The notes under the pieces were generated by a model. The model was not told the origin of the DNA. It ran no database searches and saw only the letters and a list, made by a program, of their open reading frames with translations. Below, piece after piece: positions 36,664 through 45,558 of a stretch of 64,000 nucleotides of DNA. Position 1 is the stretch's first letter; each line of letters starts with the position of its first letter. The position numbers and the translations under genes are program-made. This DNA comes from Desulfovibrio litoralis DSM 11393 (GTDB lineage Bacteria; Desulfobacterota; Desulfovibrionia; Desulfovibrionales; Desulfovibrionaceae): the NCBI RefSeq assembly GCF_900143255.1, contig NZ_FRDI01000009.1, forward strand, positions 29,317-93,316, given 5' to 3'.

Positions 36664-37899
36664 ATGTATAAAAATAGTTATTTGCCGTTTTATCTAAAAA
36701 CAAGTATCTTACTTTTAAGTCTTGTATCGTTCTTTTTTTCCTTGCCTAATTTCTTGTCTGCTCAAACCGCACCCCAAATTACAACCTTGCAAGGACAAGC
36801 GGGAGCCAGCAAGCTCGGGGGTTTACCTCGTGTTGTTTATGGTTTTGACCGTGAGTTTCCTCCTTTTTCTTTTGAAAATCCGGGTGGAAAAGCAACGGGT
36901 TTTGAAGTAGAGCTACTCGAACTTTTATTTAAAGATAGGGCAAAACTTTTTTATCGCCCCTTAAATTGGAATATGGTTCAATTGGAACTCGCCGAAGGGA
37001 AAATACAAATTACCTCAGGCATGGTTGAAACCAAAGAACGAGCCAAATTATTTTATTTTTCAAAAGAACCAACTTTTAGAACAAGTATAGTCGCCTTTAC
37101 TAAGGTTTATAACCGAATTCCAAATCTAACATTTTTAAGAGGTCAGCCGGTTGCGGTTGAAAAAGGCTCTTATCAACAACGCCTGCTTGAAGATTTTGGC
37201 GGAATAAACATTAAGCTTTATCCAACAAAATCCGACGCCTTGTTTGCTCTTGCCAATGACGATGTTGCCGCTTATTGCGGCCCTCGAGAAAGCACATATT
37301 TTATGTTGCGAAAATTAAATATAACGGCGGTAACAACGGTTTCAACGCCTTTTGGTTTTACTGATATGCGTTTTGCCATTTCAAAAGAACGCCCCGATCT
37401 TTTAAAGTTTGTCAACGATAGAATGGACGAAGTAGTTAAAAGTGGCGAATATAACCAACTTTATCGTCGTTGGTTTGTTCAAGAGCTAAATGAAATAGAA
37501 ATAAAAGCCTTGATTGATAAAGCCAAAGAGGCGAGTCTTGCCGCTTATGCTCCATTTTCCAACAAGAATATGGGTGCCGCCGTCTTAACGGCTACGGGCA
37601 ATATTTATATTGGCTGTAATGTGGAAAATGCTCAAAAAGAGCTGACTCTTTCCGCTTTACAAGGTGCCTTGGCTCGTACGGTTAGCGAAAAAGAACTTGA
37701 AATAAGAGCCGCCTTAATGGTAGACGCAAACGGCAATATCGTTACGCCGAGTGCCACTGATTACCAATCTTTTTATCAGCTTAACCCGGGAACTTTGTTT
37801 GTTATAGAGCCTGAAAAAAATAAACGCCAAACTTATACGGCCGCCGAATTGCTTTTAAACCCGACTCTTCCCAAACCTATTGATCTAAATATTGAATAA
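36664..37899 (+). CDS. Periplasmic family-3 binding protein fused to an inactive cytidine-deaminase-like domain
   Basis: 411 aa from ATG 36664, which has GAGG six bases upstream; ATG 36652 is the alternative. Residues 1-35 are a signal peptide. About 50-275 is an amino-acid-type solute-binding domain (VVYGFDREFPPFSFEN, SGMVETKERAK, RRWF end). About 276-405 matches the cytidine deaminase fold: AYAPFSNKNMGAAVLT, GCNVENAQ, and YTAAELLLNP at the end. The zinc/catalytic CAE is replaced by SAL and the PCxxC pair by PSATD, so all zinc ligands and the catalytic glutamate are gone. The domain is therefore probably a binding or structural module in the periplasm. It follows fliQ and precedes a strong terminator. 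Confidence 0.8.
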   Translation: MYKNSYLPFYLKTSILLLSLVSFFFSLPNFLSAQTAPQITTLQGQAGASKLGGLPRVVYGFDREFPPFSFENPGGKATGFEVELLELLFKDRAKLFYRPLNWNMVQLELAEGKIQITSGMVETKERAKLFYFSKEPTFRTSIVAFTKVYNRIPNLTFLRGQPVAVEKGSYQQRLLEDFGGINIKLYPTKSDALFALANDDVAAYCGPRESTYFMLRKLNITAVTTVSTPFGFTDMRFAISKERPDLLKFVNDRMDEVVKSGEYNQLYRRWFVQELNEIEIKALIDKAKEASLAAYAPFSNKNMGAAVLTATGNIYIGCNVENAQKELTLSALQGALARTVSEKELEIRAALMVDANGNIVTPSATDYQSFYQLNPGTLFVIEPEKNKRQTYTAAELLLNPTLPKPIDLNIE

Positions 37900-37918
37900 T
37901 TTTTATATTTTCATAATC

Positions 37919-37966
37919 AAAAAAGTATTATAAACTGACAACGTTTATGATACTTTTTTATTTTTG
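37919..37966 (+). terminator. Terminator after the flagellar/binding-protein block
   Basis: AAAAAAGTAT...ATAAAC (37919-37935) pairs with GTTTATgATACTTTTTT (37943-37959) with one mismatch, followed by an A and TTTTT. It lies 20 bases after the fused binding-protein gene. An ATG at 37947 falls inside this stem, which argues against it as the start of the next gene. Confidence 0.85.
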
Positions 37967-37976
37967 CGGAGTAGAT

Positions 37977-39053
37977 ATGCCTCTTACAACTGAAAAAAAA
38001 TATATTAATGAAATCAAAGCAAATGAAGATATTTTCAGTATATTCTTGCTTTCTAAAGCAGAACAGGCACAAGCCAAAAACGGCATGTATTGGCGTATAG
38101 AGTTAAAAGATGCAACAGGTAGTATCGAAGGGAAAATATGGAGTCCGCTCAGTTCAGCGTTTAGCGAGTTGCCTGTTGGACAAATCGTTGAAATAAAAGC
38201 AAAATCGACTACTTACAGAGATAAGATCGACTTAAATATTGAAGCTTTGGCTTTTTTATCCGAAGAGGAAACAGCTCAAATAAATTTAGCTGACTTTATC
38301 GAAAGTTCGACTCAAGATCCTGAACTAATGTTGACAGAGCTAAAAGAATTATGCAAAACTTATTGTTATCATAAACCTTTAAAAAAATTCCTGCTTTTAA
38401 TTTTAAAAGACGAAGAAATTACACGGCTTTTAAAAACAGCCCCGGCAGCCAAAAGTATGCACCACGCTTTTGCCGGAGGATTACTTGAACATACCTTGTC
38501 TGTTACTAAATTATGTTTAAAAATCAGCGAACAATATCCTCAACTTGATAAGCAAATTTTGTTGGCGGGGGCTATTTGCCACGATCTTGGGAAAATGTGG
38601 GAAATGAGCGGTGGGTTAAGCAATGAGTATACCGACGAAGGCTTATTAATAGGGCATATTCAGATTATTATAGAAAAACTTGAACCATTTCTAAAAAAAT
38701 CTGGTCTGGAAACAGCCTTGGCATTACATTTAAAACACTTAATTTTAAGCCACCACGGTTATTACGAATTTGGTGCTCCAAAATTGCCGCAAACAGCCGA
38801 AGCCTTGATTTTGCATTATGCCGATAATATTGATGCAAAAATGGATCAAGTAAAAACCGCATTAAATACTATTCCCGAAACAGAGACGGGTTGGAGCAAA
38901 TATTTAAAGAGTTTGGAGCGTTCGGTTTATAAAGCCGAACAAACTCCGCAAGCTCTAAGACAAAATTTGGAAACTCAGACCAACCTTCTTGAGCAAAATC
39001 AAGAAAAAAACCTGCAATGTGCCTTGCCTTTTAATTTTGAAAATTATAATTAA
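37977..39053 (+). CDS. HD-domain 3'-5' exoribonuclease (YhaM-like)
   Basis: 358 aa from ATG 37977, with GCGGAG eight bases upstream; the longer frame from 37947 begins in a terminator stem. N-terminal OB-fold (about 10-95; ATGSIEGKIWSP, DKIDLNIEAL) and HD domain (about 150-300; HHAFAGGLLEHTLSV, ICHDLGK, LSHHGYYEFGAPKLPQTAEA). This order is that of the YhaM/CBF1 family of RNA 3' exonucleases. No partner genes nearby. Confidence 0.88.
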   Translation: MPLTTEKKYINEIKANEDIFSIFLLSKAEQAQAKNGMYWRIELKDATGSIEGKIWSPLSSAFSELPVGQIVEIKAKSTTYRDKIDLNIEALAFLSEEETAQINLADFIESSTQDPELMLTELKELCKTYCYHKPLKKFLLLILKDEEITRLLKTAPAAKSMHHAFAGGLLEHTLSVTKLCLKISEQYPQLDKQILLAGAICHDLGKMWEMSGGLSNEYTDEGLLIGHIQIIIEKLEPFLKKSGLETALALHLKHLILSHHGYYEFGAPKLPQTAEALILHYADNIDAKMDQVKTALNTIPETETGWSKYLKSLERSVYKAEQTPQALRQNLETQTNLLEQNQEKNLQCALPFNFENYN

Positions 39054-39148
39054 TCCAAAAGACATGTTTAATTAAAAATCTTATTATTAAAAACTAAATT
39101 TTTACTCAGATATTAACTTATTTCTAACAATAAATTACGGAGCTTATC

Positions 39149-41611
39149 TTGCGAATACTCAGAGAAATTTTAAAAAGCGGAAAACGCCTCTTTTTTGATG
39201 GTGCTATGGGAACTATGCTTCAAAGTCGGGGTCTGCCTCCGGGGGCGGGGCCTGAACTTTTTTGTTTGGAAAATCCCGAAATATTAAAACAAATACACCG
39301 AGAATACGCCAGAGCCGGAGCGGACTTTTTAACTACAAATACCTTTGGCGGGAACCGTTTAAAATTACCTGCCGGAACAAATGTTGTTGAAGTTAATAAA
39401 CGCCTTACGTCCTTGGCGAGAGAAGTTGCAGATGAAGAATTTTCTCGTAGCGGTCGCAAACTTGTTGTTGCCGGGAATATAGGACCAACAGGACACTTTC
39501 TTAAACCGCTTGGTGATTTAAGTTTTGAAGAACTCGTTGATGTTTTTCGGGAACAGACCAGAGGTTTAATCGAAGGCGGAGCAGATTGTTTGATGATCCA
39601 AACCCAAATTGATATAAGCGAAGCAAGAGCCGCTATTTTTGCCGCTCGTACTTTGTGTCAAGATATGGGTATGAGCCTTCAAGATTCAATTCCAATCGGT
39701 GTAACCATGACCTTTGAAGGGAATAGATCTTTAACGGGTTCAACTCCGGAAGTTTTTGTTGCTACTATGTGTAACATGGGCGTAGATTTTTTAGGTACAA
39801 ACTGTAGTGCCGGACCAAAAGAAATCTATAATGTTGCAACGAGTGTGATTGCAAATTCGACAGTTCCGGTTATAATTCAACCTAATGCGGGTTTACCCGA
39901 ACTTGTTGACGGGAAAACCGTTTTTAACCTGACTCCCGAAGAGTTTGCCGATTTAACCAAAGAGTTTGGCGTACTTGGTGCGGAAATACTCGGTGGTTGT
40001 TGCGGAACAACTCCGGCACATATCGCCGCCTTATACAACGCCGCTAAAGAAATTCCGCTTATTCCGCGTCAAAAAGTTGAAGGGCGTATTTCTTTAACTT
40101 CTCGGACTAATTTAGTTCAGGTTGGTTTAGATTTACCCTTTGTTTGTGTTGGCGAACGCATAAACCCCACAGGCAAAAAACAACTGACGGCTGAACTTCA
40201 GGCGGGCGAATTTACTCAAGCAATAAAATATGCCGAAGAACAGATACAAGCAGATTCAAAAGTGCTTGATGTCAACGTTGGGGCACCTCAGGTAGACGAA
40301 ACCCATCTTTTGCCCTCTTTGGTACAAAGGCTTTCTTCGCAATTTAATACTCCGTTATGTATAGATAGCTCAAATATTTCGGCAATAGAAGCCGCTCTTA
40401 AGCTTTATCCCGCTTCTCCTTTAATCAACTCTATTAGTGCTGAAGAGGGTAAACTCGAACGTCTTGGTCCTTTATGTCGAGACTTGGGAGCCCCTTTTAT
40501 CTTTTTACCGTTGAAAGGGCGTAAACTGCCTGAGACAGCCAAAGAACGTATTAATATTCTTGAAGACTTTTTGAAGAATGCCGAAAAACTCGGTATCCCG
40601 AAAGAGTTGATTATTGTTGATGCCCTTGTTTTAGCGGTTTCATCAAAACCCGAAGCCGCCAAAAGTTGTTTGGAATTTGTGCGTTATTGTTCTCAAACTT
40701 TAAAATTGCCAACGCTGATGGGGCTTTCAAATATTTCGTTTGGCTTACCCGCCAGAGAGTTAATTAATTCAAGCTTTTTAACCTTGGCGGCCGGTGCCGG
40801 TTCAAGTGCCTGTATCGCTAATCCGAGCAGTTCGAGAATTAGAGAAGTTATAGCCGGAACAGACCTTTTGCTTCATAAAGACCCGCAAGCAGAGAGGTTT
40901 ATCGAGCGTTACAGTGCATGGACAGCGGAAAATAATACGCTTAATCTCGGAAATGATAACTTAAAGTCGCCTAAAGTCGGCCCGCAAAATATTTTTGAGG
41001 CTGTTGTTAAAGGTGATAAAGAAGCCACTCTCAGATTTTTGGAAGAAGAGCTTAAAAGCGGAATAGAACCATATGTTCTGGTCAATCAAAAACTGATTCC
41101 GGCAATTACCGAAGTTGGCAGAAAATATGAAAAGAAAGAATATTTCTTGCCACAACTGCTCCGTTCCGCAGAGGCAATGCAAGCCGGTTTTGCTAAGGTT
41201 AAACCTTTGCTTGAAAAAGAAAGTGCACATCAAGCACGCCCACGCATAGTTATTGCCACGGTTGAGGGCGATATTCATGATATAGGAAAAAATATCGTGC
41301 AATTAATGCTTAGTAACCACGGTTTTGATGTTATAGACTTGGGTAAAGATGTTAAAGCCAAAACCATAGTTGAAAGAGCCAAAGAAGAAAATGCGGCAAT
41401 AATCGGGTTGTCGGCTCTGATGACAACAACGATGGTGCGTATGCAAGAAACCATAGACCTCTTGCAAAAAGAAGCATTATCTATTAAAGTTATGATTGGT
41501 GGAGCCGTTGTAACCGAACACTTTGCCAAAAGCATAGGAGCTGACGGCTACTCTACCGATGCGGTTGATGCTGTTCGCTTGGCACAAAAATTATTAAATA
41601 TAAAAAATTAA
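39149..41611 (+). CDS. metH: Cobalamin-dependent methionine synthase, short form
   Basis: 820 aa. Domains in order: homocysteine S-methyltransferase (about 1-295; GAMGTMLQ, GTNCSAGP and GGCCGTTPAH zinc cysteines), pterin/methyl-THF-binding barrel (about 315-590; VGERINPTGKKQL, DVNVGAPQVDE), cobalamin cap (about 615-700) and B12 Rossmann domain (about 705-820; GDIHDIGKNIV with the cobalt-ligand histidine, GLSALMTTTMVRM). The C-terminal SAM-dependent reactivation domain of the 1200-residue E. coli enzyme is absent, as in several anaerobes, which then need a separate activator. Start is TTG 39149 with ACGGAG upstream. Confidence 0.92.
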   Translation: MRILREILKSGKRLFFDGAMGTMLQSRGLPPGAGPELFCLENPEILKQIHREYARAGADFLTTNTFGGNRLKLPAGTNVVEVNKRLTSLAREVADEEFSRSGRKLVVAGNIGPTGHFLKPLGDLSFEELVDVFREQTRGLIEGGADCLMIQTQIDISEARAAIFAARTLCQDMGMSLQDSIPIGVTMTFEGNRSLTGSTPEVFVATMCNMGVDFLGTNCSAGPKEIYNVATSVIANSTVPVIIQPNAGLPELVDGKTVFNLTPEEFADLTKEFGVLGAEILGGCCGTTPAHIAALYNAAKEIPLIPRQKVEGRISLTSRTNLVQVGLDLPFVCVGERINPTGKKQLTAELQAGEFTQAIKYAEEQIQADSKVLDVNVGAPQVDETHLLPSLVQRLSSQFNTPLCIDSSNISAIEAALKLYPASPLINSISAEEGKLERLGPLCRDLGAPFIFLPLKGRKLPETAKERINILEDFLKNAEKLGIPKELIIVDALVLAVSSKPEAAKSCLEFVRYCSQTLKLPTLMGLSNISFGLPARELINSSFLTLAAGAGSSACIANPSSSRIREVIAGTDLLLHKDPQAERFIERYSAWTAENNTLNLGNDNLKSPKVGPQNIFEAVVKGDKEATLRFLEEELKSGIEPYVLVNQKLIPAITEVGRKYEKKEYFLPQLLRSAEAMQAGFAKVKPLLEKESAHQARPRIVIATVEGDIHDIGKNIVQLMLSNHGFDVIDLGKDVKAKTIVERAKEENAAIIGLSALMTTTMVRMQETIDLLQKEALSIKVMIGGAVVTEHFAKSIGADGYSTDAVDAVRLAQKLLNIKN

Positions 41612-41635
41612 CCTAAAAATCATTCGGGGTGCAAC

Positions 41636-42127
41636 ATGCAACGTGTTCATAAATTGAGCCTAACAGTCTTTTTTGTTTTTATGAGTATCTTGAGTATAAG
41701 TTTGATGAGTTATACAAAGTCTTTTGCCGCTGAACCGGAATCAATGAGCTTGGCACAATTTGACGAAGCTTTGGCAAACTCAAAGGGTCAAGTGGTTTTG
41801 GTAAACTTTTTTGCTACTTGGTGTCCTCCGTGTAAAGCGGAAATACCGGTTTTACAAAGACTTTTTGCTAAACATCCGGCAAACAAACTTAAAGTTATTG
41901 CCCTGTCTGTTGATGAAGAGACGGAAGAAGTTTTACCGTTTATGCAAAAATTAGGGGCGAAATATCCTATTTTTCTTGCTCAAAACGACTTATCCGAAAA
42001 ATGGAATCTTTACGCTATTCCACGCCTTTTGATCTTTGATAAAAGCGGAAAATTGGTTAAAGACCATGAAGGAATGATGTCTGAACAAGAGTTAAACAGC
42101 TTGGTGGAGAAATATCTTGGTCAATAA
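41636..42127 (+). CDS. TlpA/ResA-type thioredoxin-like protein
   Basis: 163 aa with a signal/anchor (about 10-30, ending SFAAE). Thioredoxin fold with the redox motif FFATWCPPCKAEIPVLQ near residue 58-72, then VIALSVDEETEEVLPFMQ and the cis-proline region AIPRLLIFD. Family members reduce or shuffle disulfides in the periplasm, often for cytochrome c maturation; no cytochrome gene is adjacent. The last bases overlap the next gene. Confidence 0.9.
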   Translation: MQRVHKLSLTVFFVFMSILSISLMSYTKSFAAEPESMSLAQFDEALANSKGQVVLVNFFATWCPPCKAEIPVLQRLFAKHPANKLKVIALSVDEETEEVLPFMQKLGAKYPIFLAQNDLSEKWNLYAIPRLLIFDKSGKLVKDHEGMMSEQELNSLVEKYLGQ

Positions 42128-42608
42128 AGAAGAAATAAATTCTTCAAACTTTATATTGCGTAAAGCAAAAATAAAAGATGTAAAACAAATACATGCCTTA
42201 TTGATGGAATCAGCCGCCAGAGGAAAACTTTTGGCACGCCCGTTAAACCAGTTATATCATCATTTAAGAGAGTTTGTTGTTGTTGAAACAGAAGCCGATA
42301 AACCGATTATTGCCTGCGTTGCACTTTCTATTACTTGGTCAGATAGTGCGGAAGTTCGCTCTTTAGTCGTTGATGAGTCTTATCAAAAACTGGGTTTGGG
42401 GCGAAAACTTGTTGAACATTGTATAAAAGAAGCAAAAGAGTTTGAATTAAAAAGAGTTTTTACTTTGACTTATCAAGTAGACTTTTTTAACAAATTAAAT
42501 TTTAAAGAAATTACCAAAGATCAATTACCTCAAAAAATATGGGCAGATTGCATACATTGTCCAAAGTTTCCGGAATGCGATGAAACTGCAATGATTTTTA
42601 ATCTTTAA
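42117..42608 (+). CDS. GNAT N-acetyltransferase, short N-acetylglutamate-synthase type
   Basis: 163 aa. GNAT core with EVRSLVVDESYQKLGLGRKLVEHCI (acetyl-CoA loop) and the C-terminal KIWADCIHCPKFPECDETAMI, a cysteine-bearing end I know from short ArgA-like N-acetyltransferases of delta-type proteobacteria that start arginine synthesis. Start is TTG 42117, overlapping the preceding stop by 11 bases, with GGTGGAG six bases upstream; the two are likely translationally coupled. ArgA role is inferred from resemblance. Confidence 0.8.
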   Translation: MVNKEEINSSNFILRKAKIKDVKQIHALLMESAARGKLLARPLNQLYHHLREFVVVETEADKPIIACVALSITWSDSAEVRSLVVDESYQKLGLGRKLVEHCIKEAKEFELKRVFTLTYQVDFFNKLNFKEITKDQLPQKIWADCIHCPKFPECDETAMIFNL

Positions 42609-42694
42609 ACTAAGGCACTTTTTAAGACAAAACAAAAACATTTGTCTTAAAAAAATCTAAACATTAACTAAAGAAACCAGATAAAAGAACCGAT

Positions 42695-43246
42695 ATGCAA
42701 AATAGTAAAGACAGCTTAAGTGTAGTTTTTTCAAAAGAACAAATTGACGAACGCATAAATGAGCTTGCAAAAAATATTAACGAATATTATCGTGAGGCGT
42801 TAAAGGCAAACGAACAACTGCTTGTTGTTTGTGTATTACGAGGGGCAGTTTTGTTTTTTGCCGATTTGGTTCGCCACCTTGAAGGTAACATTGAGTTAGA
42901 TTTTGTGCGTATTGCCAGTTACGGAAAAAGTACAAGTTCTTCGGGTCATGTAAATTTTATTAAAGATTTAGAAATCGATATTCAAGATAAGCATGTTTTA
43001 ATAGTCGAAGATATTGTTGATAGTGGATTAAGCATGAACTTTTTGTTAAAACAACTGGAAGTGCGTAACCCCAAAAGTTTAAAACTGGTTGCTTTAATCA
43101 GTAAAACAGAACGCAGAGAAAACGAAGTTAAAGTTGACTTTGTTGGTTTTGATAAGGCAAACGGTTTTCTTGTTGGCTATGGTCTTGATTATGCCGAAAA
43201 ATATCGCCACCTTCCGGCGATTTATGACCTCAAATTATCAAACTAA
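42695..43246 (+). CDS. hpt: Hypoxanthine phosphoribosyltransferase
   Basis: 183 aa purine-salvage enzyme. The PRPP-binding motif HVLIVEDIVDSGLSMNFLL is at about residue 105-123, with LVVCVLRGAVLFFADLVRHL and the FVRIASYGKST loop before it, and YGLDYAEKYRHLPAIY at the end. Length and motifs are normal. A hairpin of unclear role (42622-42653, TTTTTAAGACAAA with its complement) lies upstream. Confidence 0.94.
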   Translation: MQNSKDSLSVVFSKEQIDERINELAKNINEYYREALKANEQLLVVCVLRGAVLFFADLVRHLEGNIELDFVRIASYGKSTSSSGHVNFIKDLEIDIQDKHVLIVEDIVDSGLSMNFLLKQLEVRNPKSLKLVALISKTERRENEVKVDFVGFDKANGFLVGYGLDYAEKYRHLPAIYDLKLSN

Positions 43247-43277
43247 ACCTTTATAAAATATAGTTTCGGGTAGACAG

Positions 43278-44756
43278 ATGATTGTAGCTTGTCCAAATTG
43301 TTCAACTAAATATAAATTACCGGACGAACAGGTTCGCCCTGGGGCTAAAGCTCGTTGTTCTGTATGTTCCGAAGTTTTTTCTATTGAACCTGATTATAAT
43401 ACGCCGCCGCCTAAAAAACAAGCGGATAACAACTTAGAAGACCTACTTTTTGGTGAGGACAATTCTAAAGAACCCCAAGTTCCTGTTTCTGATCAAACTA
43501 ATTCTGAAAAAGAGATAGAACAAAAACAACCTACAGGTAGTGCGATTGACGAGTTAGACAATGAACTCGATGACCTTTTTGGTGAATCAAAAAGCCCTAA
43601 CCAACCTGTTTCCGCCCAAAACTCAACTCCAAGCCCAACCCAAAGTTCAGCCCAGAATAATGTGATTGATGATAATGAGCTTGATGCTTTAGTCAATCAA
43701 CCGAAAAATCAGGAAGTTACTCCGCCTCAAAAGCCAAGTACTATGGCTGATGACCCTTTTTCCCATCTTGTAGACGATAGCGGTACGGATTTTGGAGACC
43801 TTTTTGATGAGATAGATCCTAATTCTTCAAAAAAGAACCCACCTATTCTTCACGCTCCGGAACAGCAAAGTGAAATGCTGGAGCAACAAAAAGCCAGTGA
43901 GCGTTTGGCAAATCGTGCCTTTAAAATGAGTGCCCAAAATCTGGAAGCAGAAAATACACGAGCGAACAGGAAGTCTGCTAATGATTTAGATTTTGATCTC
44001 AACGAAGAAGAAGCTCCGTTGATTTACGGAGAGCCTGCGGCAGGTTCAAAGGGTAATACCAAACTTTCTACAAAAAATGACTATCAACCGCCAAGTCAAA
44101 ATGCAGAGCCTATTCCCCCTTTAGCTCAAAAGAAAGAAATTCCTTGGGGAAAAATCGGGGCTTTTGCCATGATTTTAATCGTGTGTATCGGGATTGGCGG
44201 ATATTTTTGGTATAGAGAACAACAACGAGCTGCTTATGAAGCGGCCCTCGCCGAACAAAGAGAACGTCTCAAGTTATTTGAGGTAAAAATAGAACATCAA
44301 TTTGTAGTTGCCAACGAAAAAAATGTACCGCCTCAGACTAAAATCGGAAATTCAGGAGCGGCATCATCAACCGTCAAGGGTAAGATTTTTGTTGTTACCG
44401 GAACAGTAACCAACAACTTTCCCATGCCCAAAAGCGATATTCGTTTAGTTGCCTCTTTGCTTGATGCCGAAGGTAGAGTCCTTGCCAAAAAAGAGCAATT
44501 TGCCGGAACAACGGCCACTATGTTTCAACTTTCAGTCATGGACGAAAAAGACCTTGAGGCATATCTTAACAGCACAGCCACTATTTTGGAAAATAATTCC
44601 GTAGTCTTGCCAAATACCAGCATTCCTTTTACTTTTGTTTTTTATCGTGTTTTTGATAGGGCGGCGACAATTCAAGTTAACGTCATTAGTGCAAATGATG
44701 CGAGAATCTTAAAAGACAATAATGCCATGGACGGCAAAAACATAAAAAAACAGTAA
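43278..44756 (+). CDS. MJ0042 zinc-finger and DUF3426 membrane protein
   Basis: 492 aa. It starts with the MJ0042-type zinc ribbon (CPNCSTKYKLPDEQVRPGAKARCSVC), followed by about 230 residues of acidic, proline- and serine-rich low complexity with repeated ELDDLFGE-like segments, one transmembrane helix (about 295-315, GAFAMILIVCIGIGGYF), and a C-terminal DUF3426 domain (about 355-480; VTGTVTNNFPMPKSDIRLVASL, PNTSIPFTFVF). Known as a widespread membrane family of unknown function. It follows hpt by 31 bases. Confidence 0.85.
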   Translation: MIVACPNCSTKYKLPDEQVRPGAKARCSVCSEVFSIEPDYNTPPPKKQADNNLEDLLFGEDNSKEPQVPVSDQTNSEKEIEQKQPTGSAIDELDNELDDLFGESKSPNQPVSAQNSTPSPTQSSAQNNVIDDNELDALVNQPKNQEVTPPQKPSTMADDPFSHLVDDSGTDFGDLFDEIDPNSSKKNPPILHAPEQQSEMLEQQKASERLANRAFKMSAQNLEAENTRANRKSANDLDFDLNEEEAPLIYGEPAAGSKGNTKLSTKNDYQPPSQNAEPIPPLAQKKEIPWGKIGAFAMILIVCIGIGGYFWYREQQRAAYEAALAEQRERLKLFEVKIEHQFVVANEKNVPPQTKIGNSGAASSTVKGKIFVVTGTVTNNFPMPKSDIRLVASLLDAEGRVLAKKEQFAGTTATMFQLSVMDEKDLEAYLNSTATILENNSVVLPNTSIPFTFVFYRVFDRAATIQVNVISANDARILKDNNAMDGKNIKKQ

Positions 44757-44806
44757 GCATTGTTTGCTTATAGCCAAGTCAAAGGGAAAGTTAATTTTTC
44801 TGTAAA

Positions 44807-44858
44807 AAAGAGTGTCTTTCTGACGAAAGCTGCTCTGAGACTCTTGTTCAATAGTCTA
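44807..44858 (-). repeat. Dispersed intergenic repeat, copy 2 (degenerate)
   Basis: AGAGTGTCTTTCTGACGAAAGC followed by CTGAGACTCTTGTTCAATAG, the reverse of the element seen at 56557. It lies in the 139-base gap after the DUF3426 gene. Confidence 0.4.
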
Positions 44859-44895
44859 AATATAGAAAGCTATAAACAGACAGTGGGGTTTTAAA

Positions 44896-45498
44896 ATGTC
44901 AGACGTTGAAGGGCTAGTGGGGTTAGTGGCTTCTGTTATTGTTGTTGTCGGTCTTTTTTCTATGTTTTTTTATGTGAATATTACGAAAAGTTTTAAAGTG
45001 GCTCTTAAGTTTAATCTTTTGAAAATATTCATAATGTGTGTCTTGTTCTTTTTTGCCTTGCCCCCTCTGCAATCTAAAGACGGAATGCGTTTAGGTTTTT
45101 TCTTTGATCTATTTGAATATATTCTCTATTCTTCTATAACAGTTATTCCTTATCTCATAAGCTTGATCTTTAGCTTCGTTTTAATAAAATTCCTCAAAAA
45201 AGATGTGCAAAAATATGGCGAACGTAGTGCCAGTTTAATCTTGGCTTTAGCAGCATTGTGCTTGCCGCTTTTTTTTATTGTATTGAATGATATTAACTTT
45301 TCGTTTAATTCTATTACAGTTCGCTTGATTGTAATCCACCTCTTTGTAACCTTGTATTGTGGGGTTATCTTTTTTATTTTTCGTTTGATAAATAAAAAAA
45401 CAATGTCGCTAAAACTAATTGTTTGCTATCCTTTTTTATTATATGTAATATTTTTAAATATTGTATCTATGAATCTGATTGGAAAGCCCGAGATTTAA
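44896..45498 (+). CDS. Hypothetical integral membrane protein
   Basis: 200 aa, mostly hydrophobic, with about six helices (near 8-28, 40-56, 70-98, 113-135, 147-167 and 175-195) and short polar loops. No family motif recognised and no catalytic residues stand out. It is more AT-rich than the housekeeping genes. It stands between DUF3426 and a GH99-like gene on the same strand, at the start of an accessory stretch. Confidence 0.6.
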   Translation: MSDVEGLVGLVASVIVVVGLFSMFFYVNITKSFKVALKFNLLKIFIMCVLFFFALPPLQSKDGMRLGFFFDLFEYILYSSITVIPYLISLIFSFVLIKFLKKDVQKYGERSASLILALAALCLPLFFIVLNDINFSFNSITVRLIVIHLFVTLYCGVIFFIFRLINKKTMSLKLIVCYPFLLYVIFLNIVSMNLIGKPEI

Positions 45499-45558
45499 TG
45501 TGAAAAATTTTTATTATTGTAATAAGAGAAATGTAAATACCTTTTAAGGAGCGTGTTA

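Noticed and set aside
37947..37976. Upstream start of the HD nuclease gene at 37947
   Set aside because: This ATG lies in the second arm of a terminator stem; ATG 37977 has GCGGAG at proper distance.
42622..42653. Hairpin upstream of hpt as a terminator
   Set aside because: The stem is clear but is followed by A rather than T on the plus strand, and it lies between genes that run the same way; the role is undecided.
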